A stretch of DNA of 64,000 bases, from contig JAFYXM010000004.1 in assembly GCA_017546175.1 (NCBI GenBank), forward strand, positions 124,001 through 188,000. The letters run 5' to 3'. This document shows, one piece after another, positions 53,354 through 62,288 of the stretch. The position numbers and the translations under genes are program-made. This DNA comes from Elusimicrobiaceae bacterium (GTDB lineage: Bacteria > Elusimicrobiota > Elusimicrobia > Elusimicrobiales > Elusimicrobiaceae). The notes under the pieces were generated by a model. The model did not search any database and was not told the DNA's origin. It worked only from the letters and a program-made list of their open reading frames with translations. The stretch's first letter is position 1. Every line of letters starts with the position of its first letter.

Positions 53354-53956
53354 TTACAATAAATCTAAATGTTTGGCCAGTTTCTCAAAAGCTTTGGCAC
53401 GGTGGCTTATTTTATTTTTTTCTTCCTCGCTCAGTTGTGCCAATGTATGAGTAGATCCTTCTACAATAAAAAGCGGGTCATAGCCAAAACCGTTTGTTCC
53501 GCGGTAGTCAAAACCGATAAATCCATTTAAGATGCCTTCAAAGCTATGTATTTGCCCTTGCGGAGTGGCTAAGCTGGCTATGGTGCGAAAACGGGCAGAG
53601 CGTTTGCCTAAAAAAAGCCCTTCAAGCTCCATGAGAAGCTTTTGATTATTGGCTTGTGTGTCTGCCTCTTTTCCGGCATAACGTGCGGTGTGTACCCCCG
53701 GTCTTCCGTTTAAAAATTCCACTTCTAAACCGGTATCATCAGCAATGGTCCATAGGCCCGATTCTTTGGCAGCGAAAATAGCTTTTAATTCTGCATTTTC
53801 CTGTAAGGTTTTTCCGTTTTCCTCAGGCATGGCCAAGCCACCGATGTCTTGCAAACCGACATAATCAATATTCTCCCCCTTCTTGGTTTGACGAGGGAGA
53901 ATATTAGTGATTTCTTGAAATTTATGTTTATTGCCGGTGGCTACCAGAATTTTCAT
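53354..53956 (-). CDS. rdgB: XTP/dITP diphosphatase (RdgB/HAM1)
   Basis: 200 residues, cytoplasmic house-cleaning enzyme that hydrolyses dITP, ITP and XTP. Motifs: LVATGNKHKFQEI, IADDTGLEVEFLNGRPGVHTARYAG, and GFGYDPLFIVEG followed by KNKISHRAKAF. The length is right for the family. It starts five bases after the upstream peptidase stop with no clear Shine-Dalgarno sequence, so it is probably translated from the same message. Confidence 0.95.
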   Translation of the reverse strand: MKILVATGNKHKFQEITNILPRQTKKGENIDYVGLQDIGGLAMPEENGKTLQENAELKAIFAAKESGLWTIADDTGLEVEFLNGRPGVHTARYAGKEADTQANNQKLLMELEGLFLGKRSARFRTIASLATPQGQIHSFEGILNGFIGFDYRGTNGFGYDPLFIVEGSTHTLAQLSEEEKNKISHRAKAFEKLAKHLDLL

Positions 53957-53961
53957 AAAAA

Positions 53962-55392
53962 TTATTTTCTTTTTAATTCTCTTTGTAACTGGTGTTTGTT
54001 TCCGCTGGCATCAATACTCTGAATGATGGTCTGCTCAATAATATTTAAAGCGGTTTGATAAGCAGAGAACATATCTTTTTCGCTTAACCATTCGTATTCG
54101 GAGTGAACACGTTGTTGACCGGTCCATAAGCCCATACCGGTAATGCCGTGTCTGGCATTCATCATGCCGGGGGTAATGCCACCGCGTACGGTAATAAAGC
54201 GCGGAGTTACGCCGGCATCAGCAGCCGCTTGAGCCACGATGTTTTTAGTCATGGGGTGCATACCGTCAGCCAAGTTTTTATATTGGCTGGCTTCGTCAAT
54301 GATTACTTCATTTTTGGTGCCATAGACTACGTTGACGTGAGTAATGGCGGCTTTGACCAATTCTTTCATGCGGTTCCATTCTTCATCGGTGAAAAAGCGG
54401 GCATAACCTTGTAAGCGCAGAGATTCCGGTTCGTCACCGGGTTTAATATCACCGGCGGCAAAGCGAATATAAGGCTCTCTGCCTTGGCTTTGGTTGGGTT
54501 TTAAATCGTTGGCTTGGTTGATTTGTTGTAAGAAAGTACCCAATACTTCAGACACTTCCAAACCGTTTTGAGAAGCGGCCTCAGAGGGGTGCGCTGCACG
54601 ACCGCGCAAGGTAACCAAAAACCCTTTGGCGGTAAAGCTTTCTGCCATGATTTCTCCATTTACTTCACCGTCAAAATCAAAATAAATTTCCGGCTTAAAA
54701 TATTCGGTATCTACACGATGAGCAGCTAAACCCACGTCTTCACTGGGGACCAACATAAATTGCAAGTCTCCGTGGGCAATTTGCGGGTTTTCGGCCAAGG
54801 TTTCAATGACGGTGACCACAATAGAGGTGCCGGCTTTGTCATCAGCACCTAAAATGGTGGTGCCGTCGGAAGTAACAATGGTTTCTCCGATTAATTGGTT
54901 TAAATAAGAATCCATGGTTTGCGGGTCCAACACAATACCGTTTTCTTCGTTGATGACCACTTTTCCGCCCTGATAGCTTTTGATTACATTGGGCTTAATT
55001 CCTCTTCCGGGTACTTCCGGCGTGGTATCATAATGGGCACTCATGCCCAATACGGGGACGGTGGCTGTTAATTTTTCAGAAAGGTTAGAGGGGAAATGAA
55101 TATAGATGTATTTATCTTGAGAAAAATGAATAGTGGCATTGCTGTTGTTGTTTTGCAAGATATTTTGCAATTCGCCGTACAAAAGTTCGCCAGCTTTGGC
55201 CACCTCATCACTCATGACCCAATCTCCATAAAACTGACCATATTGGCTTTGGCTGTCTACTTGGACATATCCCAAAAAACGGTTTAGCAAAGCAGAACGA
55301 TACTTGGCCGGTTTTACCGGAGAGGCAGCAAACAAAAGGTTGCTGCATAAAAAGGCCGCCATCACGGCTACACAAGAGACAATTTTTCTCAT
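53962..55392 (-). CDS. Exported PepT-like M20B tripeptidase
   Basis: 476 residues: PepT fold plus a signal peptide (MRKIVSCVAVMAAFLCSNLLFA), whereas PepT of E. coli is cytoplasmic. Zinc and catalytic motifs: SAHYDTTPE (His, Asp), LGADDKAGTS (bridging Asp), FDFDGEVNGE, and the terminal VHSEYEWLS. The usual PDEE pair reads PSED, so the general-base Glu is kept and the ligand Glu is Asp. It likely trims tripeptides in the periplasm. AGGAG precedes the ATG. A terminator separates it from a second PepT-like gene upstream, and the two are paralogs. Confidence 0.85.
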   Translation of the reverse strand: MRKIVSCVAVMAAFLCSNLLFAASPVKPAKYRSALLNRFLGYVQVDSQSQYGQFYGDWVMSDEVAKAGELLYGELQNILQNNNSNATIHFSQDKYIYIHFPSNLSEKLTATVPVLGMSAHYDTTPEVPGRGIKPNVIKSYQGGKVVINEENGIVLDPQTMDSYLNQLIGETIVTSDGTTILGADDKAGTSIVVTVIETLAENPQIAHGDLQFMLVPSEDVGLAAHRVDTEYFKPEIYFDFDGEVNGEIMAESFTAKGFLVTLRGRAAHPSEAASQNGLEVSEVLGTFLQQINQANDLKPNQSQGREPYIRFAAGDIKPGDEPESLRLQGYARFFTDEEWNRMKELVKAAITHVNVVYGTKNEVIIDEASQYKNLADGMHPMTKNIVAQAAADAGVTPRFITVRGGITPGMMNARHGITGMGLWTGQQRVHSEYEWLSEKDMFSAYQTALNIIEQTIIQSIDASGNKHQLQRELKRK

Positions 55393-55504
55393 TTTTATTT
55401 TCTCCTAAAATAGAAAATCTGCACACCATACATCAGGTGTTACTATCATTGTATGAATCCGGTAAAAAATGCACAAGGGCCAAAAGACCTAAAATAAAAG
55501 TAGG

Positions 55505-55538
55505 CCCTAAAAAAACCCCACCTTTTAGGGGTGGGGTT
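55505..55538 (-). terminator. Terminator between the two PepT-like genes
   Basis: Stem AACCCCACC (55514-55522) with GGTGGGGTT (55530-55538); T run on the minus strand. Confidence 0.8.
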
Positions 55539-55559
55539 GATAAGAAGAAGACAGCCGTA

Positions 55560-56897
55560 TTATTTGGTTTCTTTATTCCAGTAAGAGACGGTGGAAAATA
55601 ACGTGCGCAAAGAAGCTTCCATAATATCAATGTCGGCATATTCAAGCGGACTGTGAAGATTGAACATTCCGGCAAAAATATCTGCCGTGGGAAGCCCGTT
55701 GAAGGATAAGAAAACACCGTCAGTGCCTCCGCGTGCAGAAACTCTTTTTGGGGTCACTTCTTCTGCGGTCATGGCTTGCTCCAATACTTCAATAAGCTTA
55801 GCCGGAATAACGTCTTTGGCATTTTTATACTGATCGGTAAAAGAAAGCTCCGTGCCTGTATTTTTGGGATAGAGTGAGCGGACAGTTTTAAAAGATTGCT
55901 CTACAACAGCGGTCAGTTCTGCCAGTTCTTCATCGGTAAAAGAGCGGATATTGCCTTTTACTACACTTTGGTTGCCTTGGGTTTCAATGGACTTTACCAA
56001 GATAAAACCTTGTCTGCCGGAAGTTGTTTCCGGGCGGCGGTGACGGGGCAAGAGGGTGTGAAAATCTGATGCCATGAGCAAGTTGTCGGCAAAAGCAGAA
56101 TTCATGGCAGAACCGGCATGTACGCCGCGTTCACCATTAAACACGGCAGTGAAAGAGCGGCCGTTGAAGTTTTCTACAATCGTTTCTCCCAGATCTCCTC
56201 CATCTACGGTGTAGGCATAATCGGCACCAAAATCAGCTACGTCCATAGTTTTGATACCGGTAGAAATTTCTTCATCGGGGGTAAAAGCGATTTTAATGGG
56301 TCCGTGTTCAATGCCTGTATTTCCCAACAAATAATCAGCAAACGTCATGATAATGGCTATGCCGGCTTTGTCGTCTGCGCCCAGCAAAGAGCCGCCGGAA
56401 GCGGTCATAATATCATGACCGCGCGCATGCAGCAGCTGCGGGCTGTTATATTCGGTCAAGCGCAAGTTTTGCGCTTGGTTAATTATAATATCTCCACCTC
56501 TGTATTTGCTGTGTACTTGCGGTATGACATTTTTGCCCGAAGAGGAGGCAGAGGTATCCATATGGGCCAAAAAAGCAATGGTGGGTGTCGGTTTGGTCGT
56601 GGTGGCAGGGATTTCTGCCGTCACGATACCCGTTTTTGAGATTTTTACGTTCTTGGCTCCGATATTTTTAAGTTCTTTAGCCAGTACCTTTCCAAAGGAA
56701 ATTTGTCCTTTGGAAGAAGGGACTTTGCCGGAATTAGCATCGGCAGTAGTGTCGTAGGTGACATATTTGCTCAAGCGCTCGGTGAGAGCTGTTTTGGCAC
56801 TTTGTTTGTCATAGCGCATGACTGCTTTCCAGTTTTGTTGTGCTACAGCTGCCATGGGCAGAGCAGCGCAAATAAAGGCGGTAAGCCATTTTTTCAT
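55560..56897 (-). CDS. Exported PepT-like M20B tripeptidase (second copy)
   Basis: 445 residues. Signal peptide MKKWLTAFICAALPMAAVAQ. Motifs: AFLAHMDTSAS, LGADDKAGIA, FTPDEEISTG with the normal Glu-Glu pair, YTVDGGDLGE, GERGVHAGSAM, and the terminal FNLHSPLEYA. ARGGTDGVFLSFNGLP is also PepT-like. So this copy keeps the canonical active site that the downstream copy has altered. Likely periplasmic tripeptide degradation feeding amino-acid fermentation. AAGGAG precedes the ATG, 12 bases after the valS stop. Confidence 0.87.
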   Translation of the reverse strand: MKKWLTAFICAALPMAAVAQQNWKAVMRYDKQSAKTALTERLSKYVTYDTTADANSGKVPSSKGQISFGKVLAKELKNIGAKNVKISKTGIVTAEIPATTTKPTPTIAFLAHMDTSASSSGKNVIPQVHSKYRGGDIIINQAQNLRLTEYNSPQLLHARGHDIMTASGGSLLGADDKAGIAIIMTFADYLLGNTGIEHGPIKIAFTPDEEISTGIKTMDVADFGADYAYTVDGGDLGETIVENFNGRSFTAVFNGERGVHAGSAMNSAFADNLLMASDFHTLLPRHRRPETTSGRQGFILVKSIETQGNQSVVKGNIRSFTDEELAELTAVVEQSFKTVRSLYPKNTGTELSFTDQYKNAKDVIPAKLIEVLEQAMTAEEVTPKRVSARGGTDGVFLSFNGLPTADIFAGMFNLHSPLEYADIDIMEASLRTLFSTVSYWNKETK

Positions 56898-56908
56898 AGA
56901 AATTCTCC

Positions 56909-59626
56909 TTACGCTAAATCGGCCAAAGCAGCTTGAGCTTGAGCCAATAAAGTTTCGGCGGCGGCCAATTCAGCTTTGGTTTTATCAATTTGCTCTTGCG
57001 GGGCATTTTTGATAAAGTTTTCCTGCGCTAAGCGCGCTTTGCGCGAGGCGATATTGGCTTGGGCAGCAGCCATATCTTTTTCCAAACGTTTCTTTTCTTT
57101 GTCAAAGTCAATTAAGCCCGTCAAAGGCACGTAAATGGCTACTTTGCCAAAGGTGGCTGTAGCGGTTTGTTTGGGTTTTTGCTCATTGATACCGATGGTC
57201 AAATGGTCAATTTTAGCCATCAACTTAATATACGGAGCATGAGCTTTGACAACGCTTAATTCTTCTTCATTTTCAGCAGACAACACGGCATTGATTTTTA
57301 ACCCCGGCGGTACGTTGAATTGAGCGCGAATGGTGCGGATTTCTCTGGTAATACCTTGCACTACTTCCATTTGTTTCACGGCTTGCGCGTTTTGCAAAGC
57401 GGCGTCAAATTCCGGGTATTTTTGCTGAAGCAAGAACTCTCCTTCTTCAGCCACATAAGGGCGCAAGCTGGAGGCAATTTCTTCGGTGATAAACGGAATA
57501 AGCGGGTGTAAAGCTTTTAAGGTACCGTAAAGAATATTTACACACAAAGCCATAACATATTCTTTTTCTTGCGTTTGGAAACGTTGCTTGGCAAGCTCAA
57601 TATACCAATCGCAAAAATCGCCCCACAAGAAGTGGTAAAGCGTATTAGCCGTCAAAGCCAAGTTATACTTTTCAATGCCTTCTCTGGCGGTTTTGATGGC
57701 AGTAACGTAACGATCCAAAATCCATTGGTCGGCCAATTCTCTAGCCTGCGTCGGCATAGATAAGGGGCCTTGGATCCCTTCCATATTCATCAAAATAAAA
57801 CGGGAAGCATTGTAAATTTTGTTACAGAAGTTACGCGCGCCGGTGATGCTTTCTTCGGCGTACGGAATATCTTTGCCGGGTACAGCCTGCATGAGTAAAG
57901 AAAATCGGACCGCGTCGGTGCCGTATTTAGCCGTCATATCTAAGGGGTCAATAACGTTACCCAAAGATTTGGACATTTTCTTACCGCGTTTATCGCGTAC
58001 GATACCATTTAAGAAGACATCTTTAAACGGCAGTTTTCCTTTAAATTCCAATCCCATCATTACCATACGGGCTACCCACAAGTATAAAATTTCATATCCG
58101 GTAACCATGGAAGTGGTGGGGTAAAAGTAGTTTAGTTCTTCAGTTTCTTCCGGCCAACCGAAAACGGACATCGGCCATAAGGCAGAAGAAAACCATGTAT
58201 CCAACACATCGGGATCTTGCACAAAATGCGTACCGCCGCAAACGGGGCATTTTTCCGGTGCACCGTAGGAAACAATCGGTTGAGCACCGTCTTCAAAAGA
58301 CACTTTGGTCAGTTGTTCATTGCCTTGTTTGTCAGTAGTAAAGGTTAAGCCTTTTTCGCTGCAGTGGCGGCAATACCACACCGGAATACGGTGTCCCCAC
58401 CAAATTTGGCGAGAGATACACCAATCTTGAATGTTTTTAAGCCAATTGACAAAGGGGGTTTTCCAACTGGCGGGGTGGAATTGTAACTCGCCAGATTCTG
58501 CTGCGGCAATGGCCGGAGCAGCCAACTTGTCCATTTTTACAAACCATTGTTCGCTCATAAACGGTTCAATGGCACTGTGGCAGCGGTAACAGGTGGAAAC
58601 GGCATTGTTGTATTTTTCTTCCTTTACTAAAAGACCCGCTTCTTCTAGGTCTTTCACCGTTTCTTTGCGGCAGACTTCACGATCCATGCCTAAGTATTTT
58701 TCGGGACAGTTGACCATCTTGCCTTTATCGTTAATGACGCTCATAATCGGCAGGTTGTGGCGTTGACCGACCTCATAGTCCGTAGCATCATGAGCCGGAG
58801 TAATTTTAAGAGCTCCTGTACCAAATTCCATTTCCACGGCCTCATCAGCAATCACGGGAATGGCACGGCCAGCCAAGGGAATGATCACTTTTTTGCCTAC
58901 CAAATCTTTGTAGCGTTCATCTTTAGGGTTGACGGCAATGGCAGCATCAGCATAAATGGTTTCGGGGCGGGTGGTGGCGATGACTACGCCTTCAGATCCG
59001 TCTTCTCCTTTATAAGCCAAATGCCAAAGTTTGGCAGATTGTTGTTCGTGTTCTACCTCAATATCAGATAATGCGGTGGAACATCTGACACACCAGTTAA
59101 TCAGGCGTTTTCCGCGGTAAATATAGCCTTTTTCCCACAAGCGTTTGAAACACTCATAGACGGACTTGGCGCGTTTTTCGTCCATGGTAAAGCGGAGGTT
59201 TTCTTTGGATAAGTCCAAGCTCCAGCCCATTTTTTTAAATTGATTGAAAATGGCATTTCCGCATTCATTGTACCAGTCCCAAACGGTTTCTACAAATTTC
59301 TCGCGGCCCAAATCGTGTCGGGTTAAATGTTGTTCTTTGGCTAATTTTTTTTCAATAACATTTTGGGTGGCAATACCGCCGTGGTCGGTGCCGGGGACCC
59401 AGTAAGCTTCCTGCCCAAACATGCGGTGAGAGCGAATTAAAGCATCTTGTAATGTATCGTTTAAAGCATGACCCATATGCAGGGCGCCGGTAATATTGGG
59501 AGGGGGAATAACGACGACAAAAGGTTTCTTCTTTTCATCTACTTTAGCGGTAAAAAGTTTGGCTTCTTGCCATTTGTTAATTAACTTTTCTTCTACTTCT
59601 TGCGGTTCGTAAGCTTTGGGTAACAT
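56909..59626 (-). CDS. valS: Valyl-tRNA synthetase
   Basis: 905 residues, class I synthetase. The HIGH motif is in PPPNITGALHMGHALND, the KMSKS motif is in KRGKKMSKSLGNVID, and the CP1 editing domain has TTRPETIYADAAIAV. Zinc cysteines are in CYRCHSA and CPVCGG. The C-terminal coiled coil (about 845-905) is Ala/Lys/Glu-rich, as in ValS. The length is normal. GAGG precedes the ATG. A small CGTGA/TCACG hairpin at 59651-59667 lies just upstream, with no T-box recognisable. Confidence 0.97.
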   Translation of the reverse strand: MLPKAYEPQEVEEKLINKWQEAKLFTAKVDEKKKPFVVVIPPPNITGALHMGHALNDTLQDALIRSHRMFGQEAYWVPGTDHGGIATQNVIEKKLAKEQHLTRHDLGREKFVETVWDWYNECGNAIFNQFKKMGWSLDLSKENLRFTMDEKRAKSVYECFKRLWEKGYIYRGKRLINWCVRCSTALSDIEVEHEQQSAKLWHLAYKGEDGSEGVVIATTRPETIYADAAIAVNPKDERYKDLVGKKVIIPLAGRAIPVIADEAVEMEFGTGALKITPAHDATDYEVGQRHNLPIMSVINDKGKMVNCPEKYLGMDREVCRKETVKDLEEAGLLVKEEKYNNAVSTCYRCHSAIEPFMSEQWFVKMDKLAAPAIAAAESGELQFHPASWKTPFVNWLKNIQDWCISRQIWWGHRIPVWYCRHCSEKGLTFTTDKQGNEQLTKVSFEDGAQPIVSYGAPEKCPVCGGTHFVQDPDVLDTWFSSALWPMSVFGWPEETEELNYFYPTTSMVTGYEILYLWVARMVMMGLEFKGKLPFKDVFLNGIVRDKRGKKMSKSLGNVIDPLDMTAKYGTDAVRFSLLMQAVPGKDIPYAEESITGARNFCNKIYNASRFILMNMEGIQGPLSMPTQARELADQWILDRYVTAIKTAREGIEKYNLALTANTLYHFLWGDFCDWYIELAKQRFQTQEKEYVMALCVNILYGTLKALHPLIPFITEEIASSLRPYVAEEGEFLLQQKYPEFDAALQNAQAVKQMEVVQGITREIRTIRAQFNVPPGLKINAVLSAENEEELSVVKAHAPYIKLMAKIDHLTIGINEQKPKQTATATFGKVAIYVPLTGLIDFDKEKKRLEKDMAAAQANIASRKARLAQENFIKNAPQEQIDKTKAELAAAETLLAQAQAALADLA

Positions 59627-59650
59627 ATTTTTTCCTCGGTTTTTAAATTA

Positions 59651-59667
59651 CGTGATGTGACTTCACG
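59651..59667 (-). other. Small hairpin in the valS leader
   Basis: Inverted repeat CGTGA-N7-TCACG about 25 bases before the valS ATG. Too short and without a T run, so not a terminator; possible operator or RNA stem. Confidence 0.3.
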
Positions 59668-59754
59668 CGTAACCTATATATATTTTAGCACTTTAGGAAA
59701 AACTAATCATTTTTTGTCTGGTCAAAGTATTTCTATTTATGTAAAAATATAGAT

Positions 59755-60021
59755 ATGAAGAAAGAACAACAAAGCGAAAAGCAAGTAATAGAGGCAGAAA
59801 TTTTAGATGAAAAGGGAATGCCTGTTATTACACCTGAAAATCAAGAAAAAGAGCAACGTGTCTATACGCAAGCTCATGCCGGTTTTCTGACGGGGTTTGT
59901 GGCTTTGGCTTTTAGTTTTATTATGATGCTATTAATGGCAGTGGTGACGGTATTTATCGTGTTTCCGCTCATGCTGTTAGGGCGGCTGTTAGGCATGCAA
60001 ATCAAAACCTTTCGTCGCTAA
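59755..60021 (+). CDS. Small membrane protein, unknown
   Basis: 88 residues. A charged N-terminal half (about 1-40) and one long hydrophobic region (about 45-78, GFLTGFVALAFSFIMMLLMAVVTVFIVFPLML) that could be one or two helices, with a basic end. No known domain. No Shine-Dalgarno sequence; TAAAAA ends eight bases before the ATG with TGGTCA 17 bases further up, another possible leaderless start. Confidence 0.6.
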   Translation: MKKEQQSEKQVIEAEILDEKGMPVITPENQEKEQRVYTQAHAGFLTGFVALAFSFIMMLLMAVVTVFIVFPLMLLGRLLGMQIKTFRR

Positions 60022-60046
60022 TCTCAGACGATAAATTTTATTTTAT

Positions 60047-60075
60047 TTTTCAAATCCTTTCTAATTTGATATAAT
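60047..60075 (+). promoter_or_regulatory. Promoter of tRNA-Ser
   Basis: TTTTCA (60047-60052), 17-base spacer, TATAAT (60070-60075); the tRNA begins 31 bases later. Confidence 0.55.
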
Positions 60076-60105
60076 TTTTAGGTACTCCTTTTTTGTTTTG
60101 ATTTT

Positions 60106-60192
60106 GGAGAGGTGGCCGAGTGGTTTAAGGCACAGTCCTGGAAAGACTGCATACGGGAAACCGTATCGAGAGTTCGAATCTCTCCCTCTCCG
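60106..60192 (+). tRNA. tRNA-Ser (anticodon GGA)
   Basis: Class II tRNA. Acceptor GGAGAGG pairs with CCTCTCC; discriminator G. Anticodon stem CAGTC/GACTG with loop CTGGAAA, anticodon GGA, reading UCC and UCU. Long variable arm (ATACGGG/CCGTAT). T arm GAGAG-TTCGAAT-CTCTC. CCA not encoded. Confidence 0.97.
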
Positions 60193-60201
60193 TATGAATT
60201 T

Positions 60202-60228
60202 AAAAAGCACCCGCAAGGGTGTTTTTTT
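60202..60228 (+). terminator. Terminator of tRNA-Ser
   Basis: AAAAGCACCC with GGGTGTTTTT around a GCAA loop, then T run. Confidence 0.8.
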
Positions 60229-60257
60229 AATGCATAGAGAGAAATGGAAGCGGACAT

Positions 60258-60731
60258 CTAACCCCTTTTAAAATAGATAAGAAGCAGAATTTGGTATATA
60301 ACGGGGAGCAGAAACCAAATCCAGTGGGCAACAGTTTTGTATTGTTTGATGTCTGCATCAACAACTACAAAAGGTGATATTTTTTTCAAGGTATTATACA
60401 AAGACGCTTTGGTATTGAAGATACATAAGACATTTGCTTTGTCTTTTAAGTGAAAAGTAACCGAAGTAAAATGGGTGAAAAAACCGGCACGGTGGAAACA
60501 TTGAGATTCCAAAAAACTGGGTTGTTGCATTTCATGCGTTGTTATATACTCTATTTCAGCAAAAGGTACGACCTCTCCATCTACAGAGATATATCGTTGC
60601 GCTACATTTATTTTAAATTTATTGTAGGGAGAGAAAGGCCTTTCTACCACTATAATTGCCCATAAAGTGTAGAAGATGATAGAAAAAAGCAAAAAAACCA
60701 ACAAAAAATAGAATGCACTATCAGCAGTCAT
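60258..60731 (-). CDS. Membrane protein of a tandem paralog pair, unknown (copy 1)
   Basis: 157 residues. A membrane helix at each end (about 6-28 and 132-153) with a cytosolic-type domain between: YNKFKINVAQRYISVDGEVVPFAEIEYI, then VTFHLKDKANVLCIFN and LYNTLKKISPFVVVD. The pattern of a short beta-rich domain resembles PH-like folds, but no family is certain. It aligns throughout with the next gene upstream, so it arose by tandem duplication. AAGGA precedes the ATG. Confidence 0.6.
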   Translation of the reverse strand: MTADSAFYFLLVFLLFSIIFYTLWAIIVVERPFSPYNKFKINVAQRYISVDGEVVPFAEIEYITTHEMQQPSFLESQCFHRAGFFTHFTSVTFHLKDKANVLCIFNTKASLYNTLKKISPFVVVDADIKQYKTVAHWIWFLLPVIYQILLLIYFKRG

Positions 60732-60819
60732 AAAGAAATCCTTTTGCTAATTTTTTTTATTGTACAAAACTAAGATTTCATTTGTACCTGAACTTTGTTA
60801 TATAAAGGCGTTTGCTTAA

Positions 60820-61263
60820 CTACCGTGCCGAAAGGCCCCACATAATCCCAAGAATCACAAAGGCAAGAAATACAATAATTCTCCAAAAAATGGAAATTTT
60901 GTATTGCTCTATGTTTTCATAAATAGCCACAAAAGGCTGCAGGCGTTTTAAGGCTTTGTATAAAGCGCCCTTCGAATTAAAACGGCAAGAAACGGCAGTT
61001 CCGTTTTTTAAGTGAAAAATCATCTTGGTTAAATAGGTATGATAGGCCGTTTTGGAAAAAGCCTTTTCCGTAGTGCTGGGCTGTTCCAATTCCAATACGC
61101 AGATATGATCTATTTCCTTAAAGGATACGGTTTCCCCGTTTATGCAAACATTTCTTTGGGGTATATTTATTTTGAATTTGTCATATTGAAAGGAATACTT
61201 TCTTATCATTTTAAATTGCCAATAGAAAAACACAATCAAACACAAGAAAAGAAAAATCAACAC
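60820..61263 (-). CDS. Membrane protein of a tandem paralog pair, unknown (copy 2)
   Basis: 147 residues. It begins with GTG at 61263, supported by AAGGAG seven bases upstream. Helices at about 1-17 and 123-143. Central domain YDKFKINIPQRNVCINGETVSFKEIDHI and MIFHLKNGTAVSCRFNSKGALYKALK, parallel to copy 1. No known domain. The pair may be co-transcribed, as 88 bases separate them without a terminator. Confidence 0.6.
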   Translation of the reverse strand: MLIFLFLCLIVFFYWQFKMIRKYSFQYDKFKINIPQRNVCINGETVSFKEIDHICVLELEQPSTTEKAFSKTAYHTYLTKMIFHLKNGTAVSCRFNSKGALYKALKRLQPFVAIYENIEQYKISIFWRIIVFLAFVILGIMWGLSAR

Positions 61264-61312
61264 AAACTATCTCCTTGTCTAAAAATTTTCTTTATTTTAG
61301 CATTAATTCTGT

Positions 61313-61341
61313 TTGTCGCCCAAAAAACTTTATTATATAAT
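61313..61341 (+). promoter_or_regulatory. Promoter of the MTA phosphorylase gene
   Basis: TTGTCG (61313-61318), 17-base spacer, TATAAT (61336-61341), 37 bases before the ATG. Confidence 0.6.
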
Positions 61342-61378
61342 GCAAGTATCTGGTTATTACATTTTGTAAGGAGAGAAT

Positions 61379-62176
61379 ATGGAAATACTTAACAAAGCAG
61401 ATATCGGTGTTTTTGGCGGTTCCGGTTTTTATAGTTTTTTAACGGACGTGGAAGAAGTAAAAGTCTCTACTCCGTACGGAGAAACCAGTGACAGCATTTT
61501 TATCAGCAAAATCGGCAACCACCGCGTAGCTTTTATGCCGCGCCACGGCAGAAAACATACTATTCCTCCACATTTGATTAATTACCGCGCCAATGTGTGG
61601 GCCATGAAACATTTAGGTTGCAAAAGAGTCATTTCTCCTTGCGCTGCCGGCAGTTTGCAGGCTCATGTAAAACCGGGGGACTTTGTGATTTGTGACCAGT
61701 TTGTAGATTGGACCGACGGCAGGAAATCTACTTTCTTGGAAGGGCCTTTTGTGCAGCATCCTTCTCCGGTGGATACCTATTGTCCCGAAATGCGTGCCGC
61801 CACCAAACAAACGGCCAAAGAACTCGGTATCAATTTACACGAAACAGGTACCATGGTGGTCATTAACGGTCCGCGTTTCTCCACCAAGGCAGAATCTTCT
61901 TTCTTTACCAATCAAGGTTGGAGCGTAATCGGTATGACGGCTTTTCCGGAGAATTATTTAGTAAAAGAAATGAATATGTGTCCCCTAAATATTTCTTTGA
62001 TTACCGATTATGATGCCGGTATCAACGGGGATATGCCCCCTGTTTCTCATGAAGAAGTGCTGAAAGTTTTTAACAAAAACGTAGAAAACTTAAAAGCATT
62101 ACTTTTCCAAATGATTGAAAAATTACCGGCCATGCGTAATGCCTGTACGTGCGCCTCTTCAGTTCAGTTAGATTAG
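61379..62176 (+). CDS. mtnP: S-methyl-5'-thioadenosine phosphorylase (MTAP/PNP family)
   Basis: 265 residues. Motifs of the trimeric purine phosphorylase family: DIGVFGGSGFYSF, FMPRHGRKHTIPPHLINYRAN (phosphate site), VINGPRFSTKAES, GMTAFPENYLVKEMNMC and LITDYDAG. FSTKAES and TDYD point to MTA phosphorylase rather than guanosine/inosine phosphorylase. It splits methylthioadenosine, a by-product of SAM use, to adenine and methylthioribose 1-phosphate. AAGGAGAG precedes the ATG. Ends at a terminator. Confidence 0.88.
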   Translation: MEILNKADIGVFGGSGFYSFLTDVEEVKVSTPYGETSDSIFISKIGNHRVAFMPRHGRKHTIPPHLINYRANVWAMKHLGCKRVISPCAAGSLQAHVKPGDFVICDQFVDWTDGRKSTFLEGPFVQHPSPVDTYCPEMRAATKQTAKELGINLHETGTMVVINGPRFSTKAESSFFTNQGWSVIGMTAFPENYLVKEMNMCPLNISLITDYDAGINGDMPPVSHEEVLKVFNKNVENLKALLFQMIEKLPAMRNACTCASSVQLD

Positions 62177-62195
62177 TTTTTAATCAAACCGACTT

Positions 62196-62230
62196 AAAAG
62201 CCTTAGTGTAATGCTAGGGCTTTTCTTTTT
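62196..62230 (+). terminator. Terminator of mtnP
   Basis: 11-bp stem with one G-T pair: AAAAGCCTTAG (62196-62206) with CTAGGGCTTTT (62214-62224), then CTTTTT. Confidence 0.8.
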
Positions 62231-62257
62231 GCTCTAAAGGGAGTTAATTTATATAAT
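62229..62257 (+). promoter_or_regulatory. Promoter of the fructose operon
   Basis: TTGCTC (62229-62234), 17-base spacer, TATAAT (62252-62257). The start site near 62264 rules out the in-frame ATG at 62256 as the translation start. Confidence 0.5.
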
Positions 62258-62288
62258 GAATAATAGGTTGTTCCGTGTAAAAAAAATT

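Noticed and set aside
55433..55717. Minus-strand frame of 94 codons ahead of the second PepT gene's end
   Set aside because: It overlaps the PepT-like coding end in another frame and spans a terminator; the text does not look like protein.
59640..59700. T-box riboswitch before valS
   Set aside because: The leader is too short and lacks the T-box sequence and a terminator; only a 5-bp hairpin is seen.
62256..62288. Earlier start of fruK at 62256
   Set aside because: That ATG overlaps the TATAAT box and adds residues not found at FruK N-termini.
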